NCBI RefSeq assembly: GCF_004634385.1
Contig: NZ_CP037895.1
Span: forward strand, 2,827,245 to 2,891,244
Length of the DNA: 64,000 bases
Reading direction: 5' to 3'
Source: Thermaerobacter sp. FW80
GTDB lineage: Bacteria > Bacillota > Sulfobacillia > Thermaerobacterales > Thermaerobacteraceae
The notes under the pieces are model-generated. The model saw nothing but the letters and a program-made list of their open reading frames with translations. It had not been told where the DNA came from and did not search any database. The position numbers and the translations under genes are program-made. Shown here one piece after another: positions 1-8,840 of this stretch (position 1 is its first letter; each line of letters opens with the position of its first letter).

Positions 1-113
1 CGGCGGCGGGTCCGGGCCGGTTCCGCCTGGCCGTGGAGGCCGGCGGTCGGCGGCTGGTGCTGGACCTGGGTCCGACCGGCGCCACGGCGCGTAGCCTGGA
101 GCTGGCGATCTAG
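1..113 (+). CDS. C-terminal end of an unidentified protein (partial)
   Basis: A reading frame open from the window edge ends at a TAG at 111-113, 22 bases before the sulfurylase start. The visible part is about 36 residues and ends in a mixed Leu/Val/Gly segment with an acidic-hydrophobic tail. The frame has the third-position G/C bias seen in its neighbours, and the short spacing suggests it is cotranscribed with the next gene. Too little is present to name a family. Confidence 0.45.
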   Translation, partial: AAGPGRFRLAVEAGGRRLVLDLGPTGATARSLELAI

Positions 114-135
114 ACGGGAAAGGTGGTGCTCGACC

Positions 136-2172
136 TTGTCCCACCGCGGGGTGACGGTGTGGTTCACCGGCCTGCCCGGAGCCGGAAAGTCGACCCTGGC
201 CCGCCAGGTGGCGGGCCGGCTGCGGCAGCAGGGCCTGCCCGTCGAGGTCCTCGACGGCGACGTCCTGCGCCAGAGCCTGTGTCGGGACCTGGGCTTCTCC
301 GCCGACGACCGCCGGCGGCAGGCGGAGCGGGCGGCCTGGGTGGCGGCGACCCTGACCCGCCACGGGGTGATCGTCCTGGTGGCGGTCATCGCCCCCTACA
401 GGGACAGCCGGGAGCAGGCCCGACGCGAGATCGGCGACTTCCTGGAGGTGTACGTGCGGGCGCCGCTGGAGGTGCTGATCCAGCGGGACCCCAAGGGCCT
501 CTACCGCCGGGCGCTGGCCGGCGAGCTGCGCGGCCTGACCGGCCTGGACGACCCCTACGAGGAGCCCCTACAGCCGGATCTGGTCTGCGACACCGCCCGC
601 GAGACCGTGGCCGAGAGCACGGCCCGCGTCCTCGCCCTGCTGGAGGAACGCGGCTACGTGCCGGCGGATGCCGCGGCGGCCCGTGGGGCCGGTGCCGGCG
701 GATCGCCCGGCGGCTCCACCGGGGCGGAGCCCGCCGCCACCCCCGGCCGCGGGGGGCCGGTGCCGGGGGATGGCGCCGCGACCGGCGATGGCCGGCCCGG
801 GGTGGCGGTCGCGGGGCGCCGCCCCGCGACCGCCACCCCGGCGGGGCCGGGCACGGCCGCCGCGGCCGTGCCGGGCCCCATCGCCCCCCACGGCGGTCGG
901 CTGGTGTGGCGGGTGCTGGGCGGTGAGGCACGCCGGGCGGCCCTGGAGCGCGTCGCCGCCCTGCCCCGGCTGCCGCTGGACGAACTGGCCGCCGCCGACC
1001 TGGAGCTCCTGGCCACCGGCGCCTACAGCCCGCTGACCGGCTTCATGGACCGGGCGGACTACCAGGCCGTGGTGGAGGCCATGCGCCTGGCCAGCGGCGT
1101 GGTGTGGCCCCTGCCCGTCACCCTGGCCGTCTCTCGGGGGGAGGCGGCGGGGCTGCGGGAGGGGCAGGAGGTGGCGCTGGTCGACGCCGACCACGAGCCG
1201 GTGGCGATCCTCCAGGTGACGGACGTCTTCCCCTACGACAAGGAGCGGGAGGCGCGGGCGGTCTTCGGCACCGCGGACCCCGCCCATCCCGGGGTCGCCC
1301 GGCTCCTCCAGCGGGGCGAGGTGCTGGTTGCCGGCCCCATCTGGTACCTGGGCCGGCGGGATCGGCCGCTGCCCGTGGGACCCGACGGGGAGGCCACCGA
1401 GGGGCCGGCGCCCGAACCCGTGGAACGGGGGTCCGGCGCCGTGGCCCAGGCCGCAGACCCCTTCGCCCCCTACCGGCTGACGCCGTGGCAGACGCGGCGA
1501 CGCATGGACCGGTACGGCTGGCGGACCGTGGTGGGCTTCCAGACCCGCAATCCCGTCCACCGCGCCCACGAGTACCTGCAGAAGGTGGCCCTGGAGATGG
1601 TGGACGGCCTGCTGCTCCACCCGCTGGTGGGGCCGACCAAGGCCGACGACGTGCCCGCCCCGGTGCGGCTGCGCTGCTACCTCGAGCTCCTCCGCCACTA
1701 CTATCCCGCCCAGCGGGTGCTCTTCGCCGTCTTCCCCGCCGCCATGCGGTACGCCGGGCCACGGGAGGCGGTCTTCCACGCCCTGTGCCGGAAGAACTAC
1801 GGCTGCACCCACTTCATCGTCGGCCGCGATCACGCCGGCGTGGGCAACTACTACGGGACGTACGACGCCCAGCGCCTGTTCGACCGGTTCGACCCGGACG
1901 AACTCGGCATCACGCCCCTCAAGTTCGAGAACGCCTTCTTCTGCCGGCGCTGCGGCGGCATGGCCACCACGAAGACCTGCCCCCACGGCGACGACGACCG
2001 GCTCCTGCTCAGCGGCACGCGGGTGCGGGCGATGCTGGCCCGCGGCGAGCTGCCCCCGCCCGAGTACTCGCGGCCCGAGGTGGCGCGCATCCTGCTCGAG
2101 GCGGCGCGTGGCGCGGTGGCCAAACCTGGGGCCCATGCCAACGCAGAGGGCCAGGTTCGGGCCAGTCTATAA
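136..2172 (+). CDS. Bifunctional APS kinase / ATP sulfurylase
   Basis: Activates sulfate: ATP sulfurylase makes APS, and APS kinase phosphorylates it to PAPS. Residues 1-180 are a complete APS kinase with P-loop GLPGAGKS near residue 15, DGDVLR and RDPKGLY motifs. Residues 180-255 are an Ala/Gly/Pro linker. Residues 255-670 are an ATP sulfurylase with PLTGFM, the nucleotide-binding QTRNPVHRAHE segment, GRDHAGVGNYYG, and a CxxC...CPH group like the zinc site of thermophilic sulfurylases. The TTG start is chosen because AAAGGTGG lies 10 bases upstream and the APS kinase fold begins at once. The kinase-first order is that of animal PAPS synthases; the bacterial fusions I recall (such as Aquifex) are usually sulfurylase-first. 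Family assignment is certain; whether the cell assimilates or dissimilates sulfate is not shown. Confidence 0.95.
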   Translation: MSHRGVTVWFTGLPGAGKSTLARQVAGRLRQQGLPVEVLDGDVLRQSLCRDLGFSADDRRRQAERAAWVAATLTRHGVIVLVAVIAPYRDSREQARREIGDFLEVYVRAPLEVLIQRDPKGLYRRALAGELRGLTGLDDPYEEPLQPDLVCDTARETVAESTARVLALLEERGYVPADAAAARGAGAGGSPGGSTGAEPAATPGRGGPVPGDGAATGDGRPGVAVAGRRPATATPAGPGTAAAAVPGPIAPHGGRLVWRVLGGEARRAALERVAALPRLPLDELAAADLELLATGAYSPLTGFMDRADYQAVVEAMRLASGVVWPLPVTLAVSRGEAAGLREGQEVALVDADHEPVAILQVTDVFPYDKEREARAVFGTADPAHPGVARLLQRGEVLVAGPIWYLGRRDRPLPVGPDGEATEGPAPEPVERGSGAVAQAADPFAPYRLTPWQTRRRMDRYGWRTVVGFQTRNPVHRAHEYLQKVALEMVDGLLLHPLVGPTKADDVPAPVRLRCYLELLRHYYPAQRVLFAVFPAAMRYAGPREAVFHALCRKNYGCTHFIVGRDHAGVGNYYGTYDAQRLFDRFDPDELGITPLKFENAFFCRRCGGMATTKTCPHGDDDRLLLSGTRVRAMLARGELPPPEYSRPEVARILLEAARGAVAKPGAHANAEGQVRASL

Positions 2173-2208
2173 TGGAAGGGAACGAGCCCGAAGGGGGGCA
2201 GCACGACC

Positions 2209-2925
2209 ATGGACCAGCCTGACGGCCGCCCCGCCCATCCCCATCCGCAGGAGCCCGGTGGCGACCCCGGCGCCACCGTCGGCACCCCCACGGCCGCCGG
2301 CGCCACCGTCGACCCGGACGCCGCCGCCCGCGACCCGGAGGGCGCCCTGGTGGTGGTCGACGTCCAGAACGACTTCTGCCCGGGCGGTGCCCTGGCGGTT
2401 CCCCAGGGCGATCGGGTGGTCCCGGTCCTCAACCGCTGGATCGACGCGTTCCGCCGTGCCGGCCGCGTGGTGGTCTACACCCAGGACTGGCACCCGCAGG
2501 ACCACGTCAGCTTCCGGCAGCGCGGGGGCCCGTGGCCGCCCCACTGCATCCAGGGGACGCGGGGGGCTGCCTTCCACCCCGACCTCCTGGTCCAGGGGAC
2601 CGTGTTCCGCAAGGGCTTCGACGCCGACCGGGAGGCCTACAGCGGCTTCGACGGCGCCCTGGCCCGAGGCGAGACCGGCGTGGAGCCGGAGGTGGACCTG
2701 GCCGGCTGGCTGCGACAGCAGGGCGTGCGGCGCCTGTACGTGGGCGGGCTGGCCACGGACTACTGCGTGCGGGCCACGGTGCTGGACGGGCTGCGCGAGG
2801 GCTTCCAGGTGACCGTGCTGGTCCCGGCGGTCCGGGCGGTGGACGTCAGCCCCGGCGATGGCCGGCGCGCCCTGGAGGAGATGCAGGCCCGCGGCGCCGT
2901 CCTGGCGGGCGGGGAGGCCCCGTGA
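2209..2925 (+). CDS. pncA: Nicotinamidase (isochorismatase-like hydrolase)
   Basis: Hydrolyses nicotinamide to nicotinate and ammonia for NAD salvage; cytosolic. The catalytic triad is visible as Asp51 (VVDVQNDF), Lys135 (FRKGFD) and Cys186 (ATDYCV). Metal ligands are Asp93, His95 and His99 in DWHPQDH. The first 45 residues are Pro/Gly/Ala-rich and absent from typical PncA proteins of about 190 residues, so translation may begin later, although a GGGGGG ribosome site precedes this ATG. It starts 36 bases after the sulfurylase stop, and its TGA overlaps the GTG start of the response regulator, so the three genes are probably one transcript. Pyrazinamidase activity is common in the family. Confidence 0.9.
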   Translation: MDQPDGRPAHPHPQEPGGDPGATVGTPTAAGATVDPDAAARDPEGALVVVDVQNDFCPGGALAVPQGDRVVPVLNRWIDAFRRAGRVVVYTQDWHPQDHVSFRQRGGPWPPHCIQGTRGAAFHPDLLVQGTVFRKGFDADREAYSGFDGALARGETGVEPEVDLAGWLRQQGVRRLYVGGLATDYCVRATVLDGLREGFQVTVLVPAVRAVDVSPGDGRRALEEMQARGAVLAGGEAP

Positions 2926-3845
2926 CCGTGTCCCGGGACGAACGCGGCCCCCTCCCAGGGCCGGCGGCCGGGCAGGCGGCGGCCGGCAGGGACGCGGCGC
3001 TCGGCTCGGCCAGGCCCGCCGCTGGGGTCGGGGCGGCGGGCACCGCGGCCGGTGCGAAGGCTGCGGGCAGGACCGACGCGGCCCAACCCGGGGGCCTCGG
3101 CCGGTCGAGGGCCGCCGCTTCCCATCGTTCGACCGGCCCCACGGCTGGGGAGCCGGCGGCGACCGGACCCGCCGTGCTGGTCGTCGACGACGAGGAGTCC
3201 CTCCTGGAGCTGGTCGCCTACAACCTGCGGCGGAACGGCCTCGAGCCCGTGCTGGCGCGGGACGGCGCCGAGGCGCTGCGTCGCCTGGAGGAGCGGCGGC
3301 CGCAGGTGATCATCCTCGACATCATGCTGCCCGACACCGACGGCTTCACCCTGTGCCGCCACCTGCGGGAGCGGGGCGTCCAGACGCCGATCCTGATGCT
3401 CACCGCGCGGGACAGCGAGATCGACAAGGTGCTGGGGCTCGAGCTGGGCGCCGACGACTACGTGACCAAGCCCTTCAGCCCCCGCGAGCTGGTGGCGCGC
3501 ATCAAGGCGCTCCTGCGCCGGACCGAGGGCCGCCGCCAACAGATCGGCCCGATCCTGATCGACTACACCGGCCACGAGGTGTACCGCGACGGCCAGCGGG
3601 TCCAGCTGACCCCGACGGAGTTCAAGCTGCTGGCCACCCTGGCATCCGAGCCCGGCCGCGCCTTCTCCCGGCAGGAGCTGCTGGACCGGGTGTGGGGCGA
3701 GGAGTCCTTCGGCGACCCCCGCACCGTGGACGTCCACGTCCGCCACCTGCGGGAGAAGCTGGAGCGGAACCCCAGCCAGCCGGAGTGGATCCTGACGGTG
3801 CGCGGCCACGGCTACAAGTTGAACTCGCCCCTGCCCCGCCTGTGA
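2922..3845 (+). CDS. OmpR/PhoB-family response regulator
   Basis: DNA-binding two-component regulator. After an 80-residue Ala/Gly-rich leader it has a receiver domain (VLVVDDEE start, phospho-acceptor Asp in IILDIMLPD, conserved Lys in YVTKPF) and a C-terminal winged helix of the OmpR/PhoB type (LTPTEFKLL, VDVHVRHLREKLE, VRGHGYKL). The GTG at 2922 overlaps the pncA stop; GTG at 2928 and GTG at 3174, directly before the receiver domain, are alternatives, so the low-complexity leader may not be translated. No kinase gene is adjacent. The only histidine kinase in the window is the PhoR-like protein at 18.5-20.4 kb, so this may be its PhoB/PhoP partner. That pairing is inference. Confidence 0.88.
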   Translation: MTVSRDERGPLPGPAAGQAAAGRDAALGSARPAAGVGAAGTAAGAKAAGRTDAAQPGGLGRSRAAASHRSTGPTAGEPAATGPAVLVVDDEESLLELVAYNLRRNGLEPVLARDGAEALRRLEERRPQVIILDIMLPDTDGFTLCRHLRERGVQTPILMLTARDSEIDKVLGLELGADDYVTKPFSPRELVARIKALLRRTEGRRQQIGPILIDYTGHEVYRDGQRVQLTPTEFKLLATLASEPGRAFSRQELLDRVWGEESFGDPRTVDVHVRHLREKLERNPSQPEWILTVRGHGYKLNSPLPRL

Positions 3846-3892
3846 GCGGCCGCGGGACGTCCGCAGCTCCGGACGGACCACACCGCGGCCGC
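3846..3892 (+). terminator. GC-rich stem-loop just after the response regulator
   Basis: A perfect 10-bp inverted repeat (GCGGCCGCGG at 3846-3855 with CCGCGGCCGC at 3883-3892) starts at the base after the stop codon and encloses a second hairpin (GTCCG/CGGAC). No T-tract follows. Likely an intrinsic or RNA-stabilising 3' end of the sulfurylase-pncA-regulator transcript. Confidence 0.5.
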
Positions 3893-3907
3893 CGCCTCCG
3901 GCGCGCC

Positions 3908-4095
3908 GAGGGCGACCGGCTCGCATCGGCACCGGCCTTCCTGGCACCTCACCCGCTGGGTCGCCCGCACCCGGCGGTCCGACGCGCGGAGGGCGATGGG
4001 CTCCCATCGACGCCGACCTTCATGGCGTCTCTCACCTGGCAGGTCGCCCCATCTGGCGGTCCGAGGCGGAGGGCGACCGACCCGCATTGCGCCGT
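3908..4095. repeat. About 80-bp imperfect tandem repeat, 2.3 copies
   Basis: In the 340-base gap before the peroxiredoxin the word GAGGGCGA recurs at 3908, 3989 and 4069. The following sequence is similar each time (GGCTC-CATCG, CCTTC-TGGC, GGTCGCCC), giving a period of 80-81 bp. No reading frame on either strand resembles a protein family. It could be an array of binding sites in the peroxiredoxin upstream region or a decayed duplication. Confidence 0.55.
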
Positions 4096-4185
4096 GGGGT
4101 CTTGGTCCGCGCCGGGCCGGGGCCGGGGAAGGCCATGGGTCGCCGGGGCCTCGCACCCCGTCCACCGGGGTGAAAGGGTTGGGGG

Positions 4186-4776
4186 GTGAAGGGTGTGGAG
4201 CGCGGGAACGCCGACGTGTCCACCGCCGAACGCCACGTCCCGGCCTCGCCACCCCCGGAACCGGGCTTGGCCGATCGTCTGCGGGAGCGCTGGCTCCGCC
4301 GGCGCATGCCCCGACCCGGTCGGCCGGCGCCGGACTTCGACCTGCCCCTGGCGGGCGTCGGCGACCGCCGGCTCCGCCTGCGGGACCTGCGGGGACGGCC
4401 GGTGGTGCTGCTGTTCTTCCCCTTCGCCTTCAGCCCGGGGTGCTGCAACGAGGTGGAGGCGTTCACCGCCCACTACGATGCCTTCGCCGCCCGCGGCGCC
4501 GAGGTGGTGGGCATCAGCACCGACAGCCCCTTCGCCCTCCAGGCCTGGGCGGAGCGGTACCGCGTGCCCTTCCCCCTGGCGAGCGACTACAACCGCCGCG
4601 TGATCCGAACCTACGGCGTGGCCATCGTCCGCTGGGGGCTCGGCCCCTTCGCCGACCGGGCCGTGTTTGTCCTGGACGAACGCGGCCTGGTGCGGTGGAC
4701 CTGGCGTGCGCCGGACCTGGGCTACCTGCCCGATCCCCGCGAGGTCCTGGGCCACCTCGCCGCCTCCACGCCGTAG
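4186..4776 (+). CDS. Peroxiredoxin (AhpC/TSA, AhpE-like)
   Basis: Thiol peroxidase that reduces peroxides. Thioredoxin-fold sequence of about 155 residues after a 40-residue charged N-terminal extension. The active site reads PFAFSPGC with peroxidatic Cys86, preceded by Ser where Thr is usual and followed by a second Cys87, an unusual pair. The conserved Arg region (FVLDERGLVRW) is present. No obvious resolving cysteine lies in the C-terminal half, which suggests a 1-Cys or AhpE-like mechanism. Start taken at GTG 4186 behind a G-rich ribosome site; GTG 4195 and GTG 4216 are alternatives. It stands alone, convergent with glpD. Confidence 0.85.
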   Translation: MKGVERGNADVSTAERHVPASPPPEPGLADRLRERWLRRRMPRPGRPAPDFDLPLAGVGDRRLRLRDLRGRPVVLLFFPFAFSPGCCNEVEAFTAHYDAFAARGAEVVGISTDSPFALQAWAERYRVPFPLASDYNRRVIRTYGVAIVRWGLGPFADRAVFVLDERGLVRWTWRAPDLGYLPDPREVLGHLAASTP

Positions 4777-4876
4777 GTCTCCCGGTCGCCACGCCGCCCC
4801 ACCGCGACGGGTGCAGACGTTCCCGCGTGAGGGCATGACATGGCCCGCGACCCGGTCCCTGCCCGGCATGCCGGCC

Positions 4877-6517
4877 TCAGAGGGCCTCCCGCCAGGCGTG
4901 CATGGCCTGGACCTGGCCCAGGTAGGCGGCCACCTCCGCGTCGCGGCGGGCCTCGTCCCAGCCCAGCACCTCGCCCATCGCCGCCGCCGCGTCGGCCGCC
5001 ACGCCCCGGCCGTTGTCGGTGCTCCACAGTGCCTCGGGTACCCGTCGCCACAGGGCGTCGGCCAGGGTGCAGGCCATCTCCTCCGCCGCCGCGTACCGGA
5101 CCGCCGCCCGCACCCGCGCCGCCCGCGGGCCGGCCTGGAGGTCCTCCGGTCGCAGGTGGCCCAGGACGCGGTCCACCTCATCGCCGAAGTGGCGGGCCAG
5201 CCACCGCAGTTCTTCCACCGGCAGGCCGGTTCGCGCCGCCCTCTCGCGCAGCTCCGCCTCCCCCGGCGGCCGGTGGCCGCCCGGCAGGGGCTCCTCGTCC
5301 GCCGGCGCGCCCCGGGTCTCGGGGAAGACCCGGTCCACGATGTTGCGCGCCATGGCCTTGTAGGCGGTGAGCTTGCCGCCGGCCACGGTGATCAGGCCCG
5401 AGGGGCTCCAGTAGAGCTGGTAGTCCCGGGAGATCGCCCCCGGGTCGCGGGCATCGCCGGGGTCGATCAACGGCCGCAGCCCGGCCCAGGCGCTGATCAC
5501 GTCGTCGGGGCCCAGGCCGGCGTCGGGGAAGTTGCGGTGCAGCGCCGCCAGCACGTAGCGCACGTCGTCCGCCTCGGGCTGCGGCCGGGCCGGGTCGTCC
5601 CGGTAGACCGTATCCGTGGTCCCGGCGTAGGCGAACTCGGCCCGGGGTACGGCGAACATGATCCGGCCGTCCGGCCCGCGCATGGTCACCGCGTGGCGAA
5701 GGGGCAGCCGCTCGCGGGTGAAGGCGATGTGGATGCCCTTGGTCAGGCGCAGGAGCCGGGGCGACGCGGGGTCGTCCAGGCGGCGCACGTGGTCGGCCCA
5801 GGGGCCCGTGGCGTTGAGGACCTTTCGCGCGCGGACGACGAACGCCTCGCCTGGGGTGGCGCCCCCCTGGTCGGGGCCCCCGCCGGCCAGGCGGTCGCGA
5901 ACGCGCACGCCCACCACCTGGCCGCGTTCGTCCTTCACGAAGCCGACCACCTCGGCGTAGTTGACCACCACCGCCCCCGCCGCCGCGGCCTGGCGGGCGA
6001 CGGTAGCCGTCAGACGCGCGTCGTCGGTGACGGCGTCGACGTACATGCCGGCGCCCACCAGCCCCTCCCGCCGCAGCAGGGGCTCCTCCCGGAGCACCTC
6101 CTCGGGGCGCAGCATGCGGTGGCGGAGGGTGCCGAGGCTGCGGCCGGCGTACCGGTCGTAGAGCCACAGGCCGATGCGCAGCTGCCAGAGGGGGTCGGGG
6201 TCGCCCCGGTAGACGGGGAAGACGAACCACTCCGCCCGCACCAGGTGGGGCGCCAGCCGCAGCAGCCGCATGCGCTCCACCACCGCCTCGCGCACCAGGC
6301 GGAAGTCCCGTTCCTTGAGGTAGCGCAGGCCGCCATGGATGAGCTTGGTCGAGCGGCTGCTGGTGCCGGCGGCGAAGTCCCGTGCCTCCACCACCGCCAC
6401 CCGCAGCCCCCGATGGGCGGCCTCCCGCGCCACGCCGCTCCCCGTGATGCCCCCGCCGATGATCAAGAGGTCGAAGGTCTCCTGCTGGAGCTGGGCCAGT
6501 GCCCGCTGCCGATCCAC
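4877..6517 (-). CDS. glpD: Aerobic glycerol-3-phosphate dehydrogenase (FAD)
   Basis: Oxidises sn-glycerol-3-phosphate to dihydroxyacetone phosphate at the membrane, passing electrons to quinone. It starts with a dinucleotide-binding GGGITGSGVARE loop near residue 20, followed by SSRSTKLIHGGLRYL, and carries the C-terminal DAO_C helical domain; 546 residues is normal. The frame is open far upstream, but the GTG at 6517 is chosen because AGGAGG sits 8 bases before it and family homology begins there. It is the last gene of the leftward glycerol operon, separated from glpK by 295 bases that hold a long hairpin (6741-6777), as expected for control by the GlpP antiterminator encoded upstream. Confidence 0.93.
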   Translation of the reverse strand: MDRQRALAQLQQETFDLLIIGGGITGSGVAREAAHRGLRVAVVEARDFAAGTSSRSTKLIHGGLRYLKERDFRLVREAVVERMRLLRLAPHLVRAEWFVFPVYRGDPDPLWQLRIGLWLYDRYAGRSLGTLRHRMLRPEEVLREEPLLRREGLVGAGMYVDAVTDDARLTATVARQAAAAGAVVVNYAEVVGFVKDERGQVVGVRVRDRLAGGGPDQGGATPGEAFVVRARKVLNATGPWADHVRRLDDPASPRLLRLTKGIHIAFTRERLPLRHAVTMRGPDGRIMFAVPRAEFAYAGTTDTVYRDDPARPQPEADDVRYVLAALHRNFPDAGLGPDDVISAWAGLRPLIDPGDARDPGAISRDYQLYWSPSGLITVAGGKLTAYKAMARNIVDRVFPETRGAPADEEPLPGGHRPPGEAELRERAARTGLPVEELRWLARHFGDEVDRVLGHLRPEDLQAGPRAARVRAAVRYAAAEEMACTLADALWRRVPEALWSTDNGRGVAADAAAAMGEVLGWDEARRDAEVAAYLGQVQAMHAWREAL

Positions 6518-6740
6518 TGCCACCGCCTCCTGCCCGCGGATCGCCCTCGCATCGCCGGCCCGCCGCCGGCCGGCGCAGCCTCCCGCGATCCCCCCCGCCG
6601 CTGTACGCCCGTCGCTGCGCCGCCGCGGCCCGCGACATCGGGCGCGGGGTGGACCCCGGCCCCGGGCCCGCCAGCCCCTGCGGGCGCCCCGCCCGGGGCG
6701 CCCGGGCGGCCGAGAGCCCGAGGCGAGGAGGCCCGGGCGC

Positions 6741-6777
6741 GGGGCGGGGCGGCCGGTGCCACCGGCCGCCCCGCCCC
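6741..6777 (-). terminator. 17-bp perfect hairpin in the glpD leader
   Basis: Arms 6741-6757 and 6761-6777 are exact reverse complements around a 3-base loop, in the glpK-glpD gap. There is no T-tract on the leftward strand. In Bacillus subtilis GlpP with glycerol-3-phosphate acts at an inverted repeat in the glpD leader. This hairpin sits at the equivalent place and glpP is present, so it is a candidate GlpP-controlled terminator or mRNA-stability element. Confidence 0.5.
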
Positions 6778-6812
6778 AGGGCGTGCCCCCCGGCCGGCCG
6801 CGCCGGTCCGGC

Positions 6813-8312
6813 TCACTGGGCCGGTTCCTCCCAGCCCTTGGCCCGTTCCACCGCCCGGCGCCAACCGGCGTACAGCCTCTCCCGCACGTCCTCGGGCATG
6901 GCCGGCTCGAAGCGCCGGTCCCGCTGCCAGAACTGCTCGATCTCCTCGCGGCTCTTCCAGAAGCCCACCGCCAAGCCCGCCAGGTAGGCGGCCCCCAGGG
7001 CCGTGGTTTCATTGACCACCGGCCGGTCCACCGGCACGCCCAGGACGTCGGCCTGGAACTGCATGAGGAAGTCGTTGACCACCGCGCCGCCGTCGACCCG
7101 CAGGGCGCTCAGGGTCAGGCCGGAGTCGGCCTCCATGGCACCCAGCACGTCGCGGGTCTGGTAGGCGATGGACTACAGGGCGGCCCGGGCCAGGTGGGCC
7201 CGGCCGGTGCCCCGGGTGATGCCGACGATGGTGCCGCGGGCGTAGGGGTCCCAGTACGGCGCGCCCAGGCCGGCGAAGGCGGGCACCAGGTAGACGCCGC
7301 CGGTGTCCTCCACCGACCGGGCCAGCGGCTCGGTGTCGGCCGCCTTGTCGATGATCTTGAGCTCGTCGCGCAGCCACTGGACCACCGCGCCGGCGATGAA
7401 GATCGAGCCCTCCAGGGCGTACTCCACCTTGCCGTCGATGCCCCACGCCACCGTGGTGATCAGGCCGTGCTCCGAGCGGGCCGGCCGCTCGCCGGTGTGC
7501 ATCAGGACGAAGGCGCCGGTGCCGTAGGTATTCTTGGCCATGCCGGGCCGGAAGCACGCCTGCCCGAACAGCGCCGCCTGCTGGTCGCCGGCGATCCCGG
7601 CGATGGGGATGGGCCCGCCGAACAAGGCCGGGTCGGTCTCCCCGTAGACCTGGCTGGAGGGCCGGACCTCGGGCAGCATGGCCCGCGGGATGCCGAGCTC
7701 GTCGAGGAGCTCCTCGTCCCAATCCAGCGTGTGGATGTTGAAGATCAACGTACGGGAGGCGTTGGAGTAGTCGGTGAGGTGGACCCGCCCGCCCGTCAGC
7801 TTCCAGAGGAGCCACGCGTCCACGGTGCCGAAGAGCACCTCGCCCCGCTCCGCCCGCTGCCGCAATCCCGGCACGTGGTCCAGCAGCCAGGCGATCTTCG
7901 TGCCGGAGAAGTAGGGGTCGATCACCAGTCCCGTCTTCTCGCGGAAGAGCGCCTCGCGTCCCCGCCGCTTGAGGTCGCCGCACAGGTCGGCGGTGCGCCG
8001 GTCCTGCCAGACGATGGCGTTGTGCACCGGCTCGCCCGTCTCCCTGTCCCAGACCACGGTGGTCTCCCGCTGGTTCGTCACGCCGATGGCGGCCACGTCG
8101 GCCGGCGACGCGCCGGCCTCCTTGAGCACCGCCTTGGCCACGGCGATCTGCGAGTCCCAGATGTCCAGGGGGTCGTGTTCCACCCAGCCTGGCCGCGGAT
8201 AGATCTGCCGGAACTCCTGGTTGCGCACCGCCACGATGCTGCCCTGCCGGTCGAACAGGATCGCCCGCGAGCTCGTGGTGCCCTGGTCCAGGGCGAGGAC
8301 GTACCGCGCCAT
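6813..8312 (-). pseudogene. glpK: Glycerol kinase with one in-frame amber codon
   Basis: Would phosphorylate glycerol to glycerol-3-phosphate with ATP. The FGGY-kinase fold is intact from the N-terminus ([20 protein letters not shown]), through the DRRTADLCG and [11 protein letters not shown] segments, to the C-terminus ([20 protein letters not shown] and [11 protein letters not shown]). After codon 379 (ARAAL) a TAG at 7173-7175 replaces what is nearly always GAG in [16 protein letters not shown], and the same frame then continues to 6813. One C-to-A change (plus strand, 7175) would explain it. No shift or deletion is seen, so this is either a recent nonsense mutation or a sequencing error. 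Reinitiation at the ATG at 7148 would give only a 111-residue C-terminal piece. Confidence 0.9.
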
Positions 8313-8348
8313 GCCTCGTTCCCTCCTCGGGCTTCTCCGCCCCGCGTT

Positions 8349-8840
8349 CTATTCGGGGACCTTGCGCATCCCCCGGGCCTCCTCGGCCCGCTGCCGGACC
8401 GTCGCCGCCGCTTCGCCCACCGAGGCGGCCACCGCCGCCAGCACTGCACCCTCCACCAGGGGCGCGTCGGCCACGTGCACCCGGGCCCGTCGGTCCTCGG
8501 CCAGCAGCTCCAGGGCCGTGACCGCGTTGAGGTAGGCGCTGCCGAGGTCCACCAGCACCACGACCCCGGCCGCCCGACGCAAGGCCTCCTCCAGCACGGC
8601 CAGGATGCGGGTGGCATCGGTGCCCAGGGTGCCGTCGTCGAGGCCGCCGACGACCAGGATCGGCACCGCGGGCCCGGCCATCTGGGCCGCCAGCTCCCGC
8701 ACCCCCTCGGCCAGCCGGCGGCTGTGGGACACCAGCACCAGGGCGGTGGGGGTCGGCGACCCCGCACCCGCGCCGGATGCCGAGCCCCCCTGGCCCCCTG
8801 GGCCCGGCGATGGCCCCCTGGCCTCCCGGCCAGCGGTCAT
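8349..8840 (-). CDS. dhaM: Dihydroxyacetone kinase phosphoryl donor subunit (EIIA-like)
   Basis: Carries phosphate from the PTS (HPr) to the DhaL-bound nucleotide. EIIA-Man-like fold after a 30-residue Gly/Ser/Pro leader. The phospho-accepting His39 lies in LVLVSHS, and GTDATRI and VVLVDLGSAYLN are family motifs. At 163 residues it has only the EIIA domain, as in Gram-positive DhaM, without the HPr and EI modules of the E. coli protein, so it needs separate EI and HPr not seen here. The ATG overlaps the dhaL stop (ATGA), giving translational coupling. Confidence 0.9.
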   Translation of the reverse strand: MTAGREARGPSPGPGGQGGSASGAGAGSPTPTALVLVSHSRRLAEGVRELAAQMAGPAVPILVVGGLDDGTLGTDATRILAVLEEALRRAAGVVVLVDLGSAYLNAVTALELLAEDRRARVHVADAPLVEGAVLAAVAASVGEAAATVRQRAEEARGMRKVPE

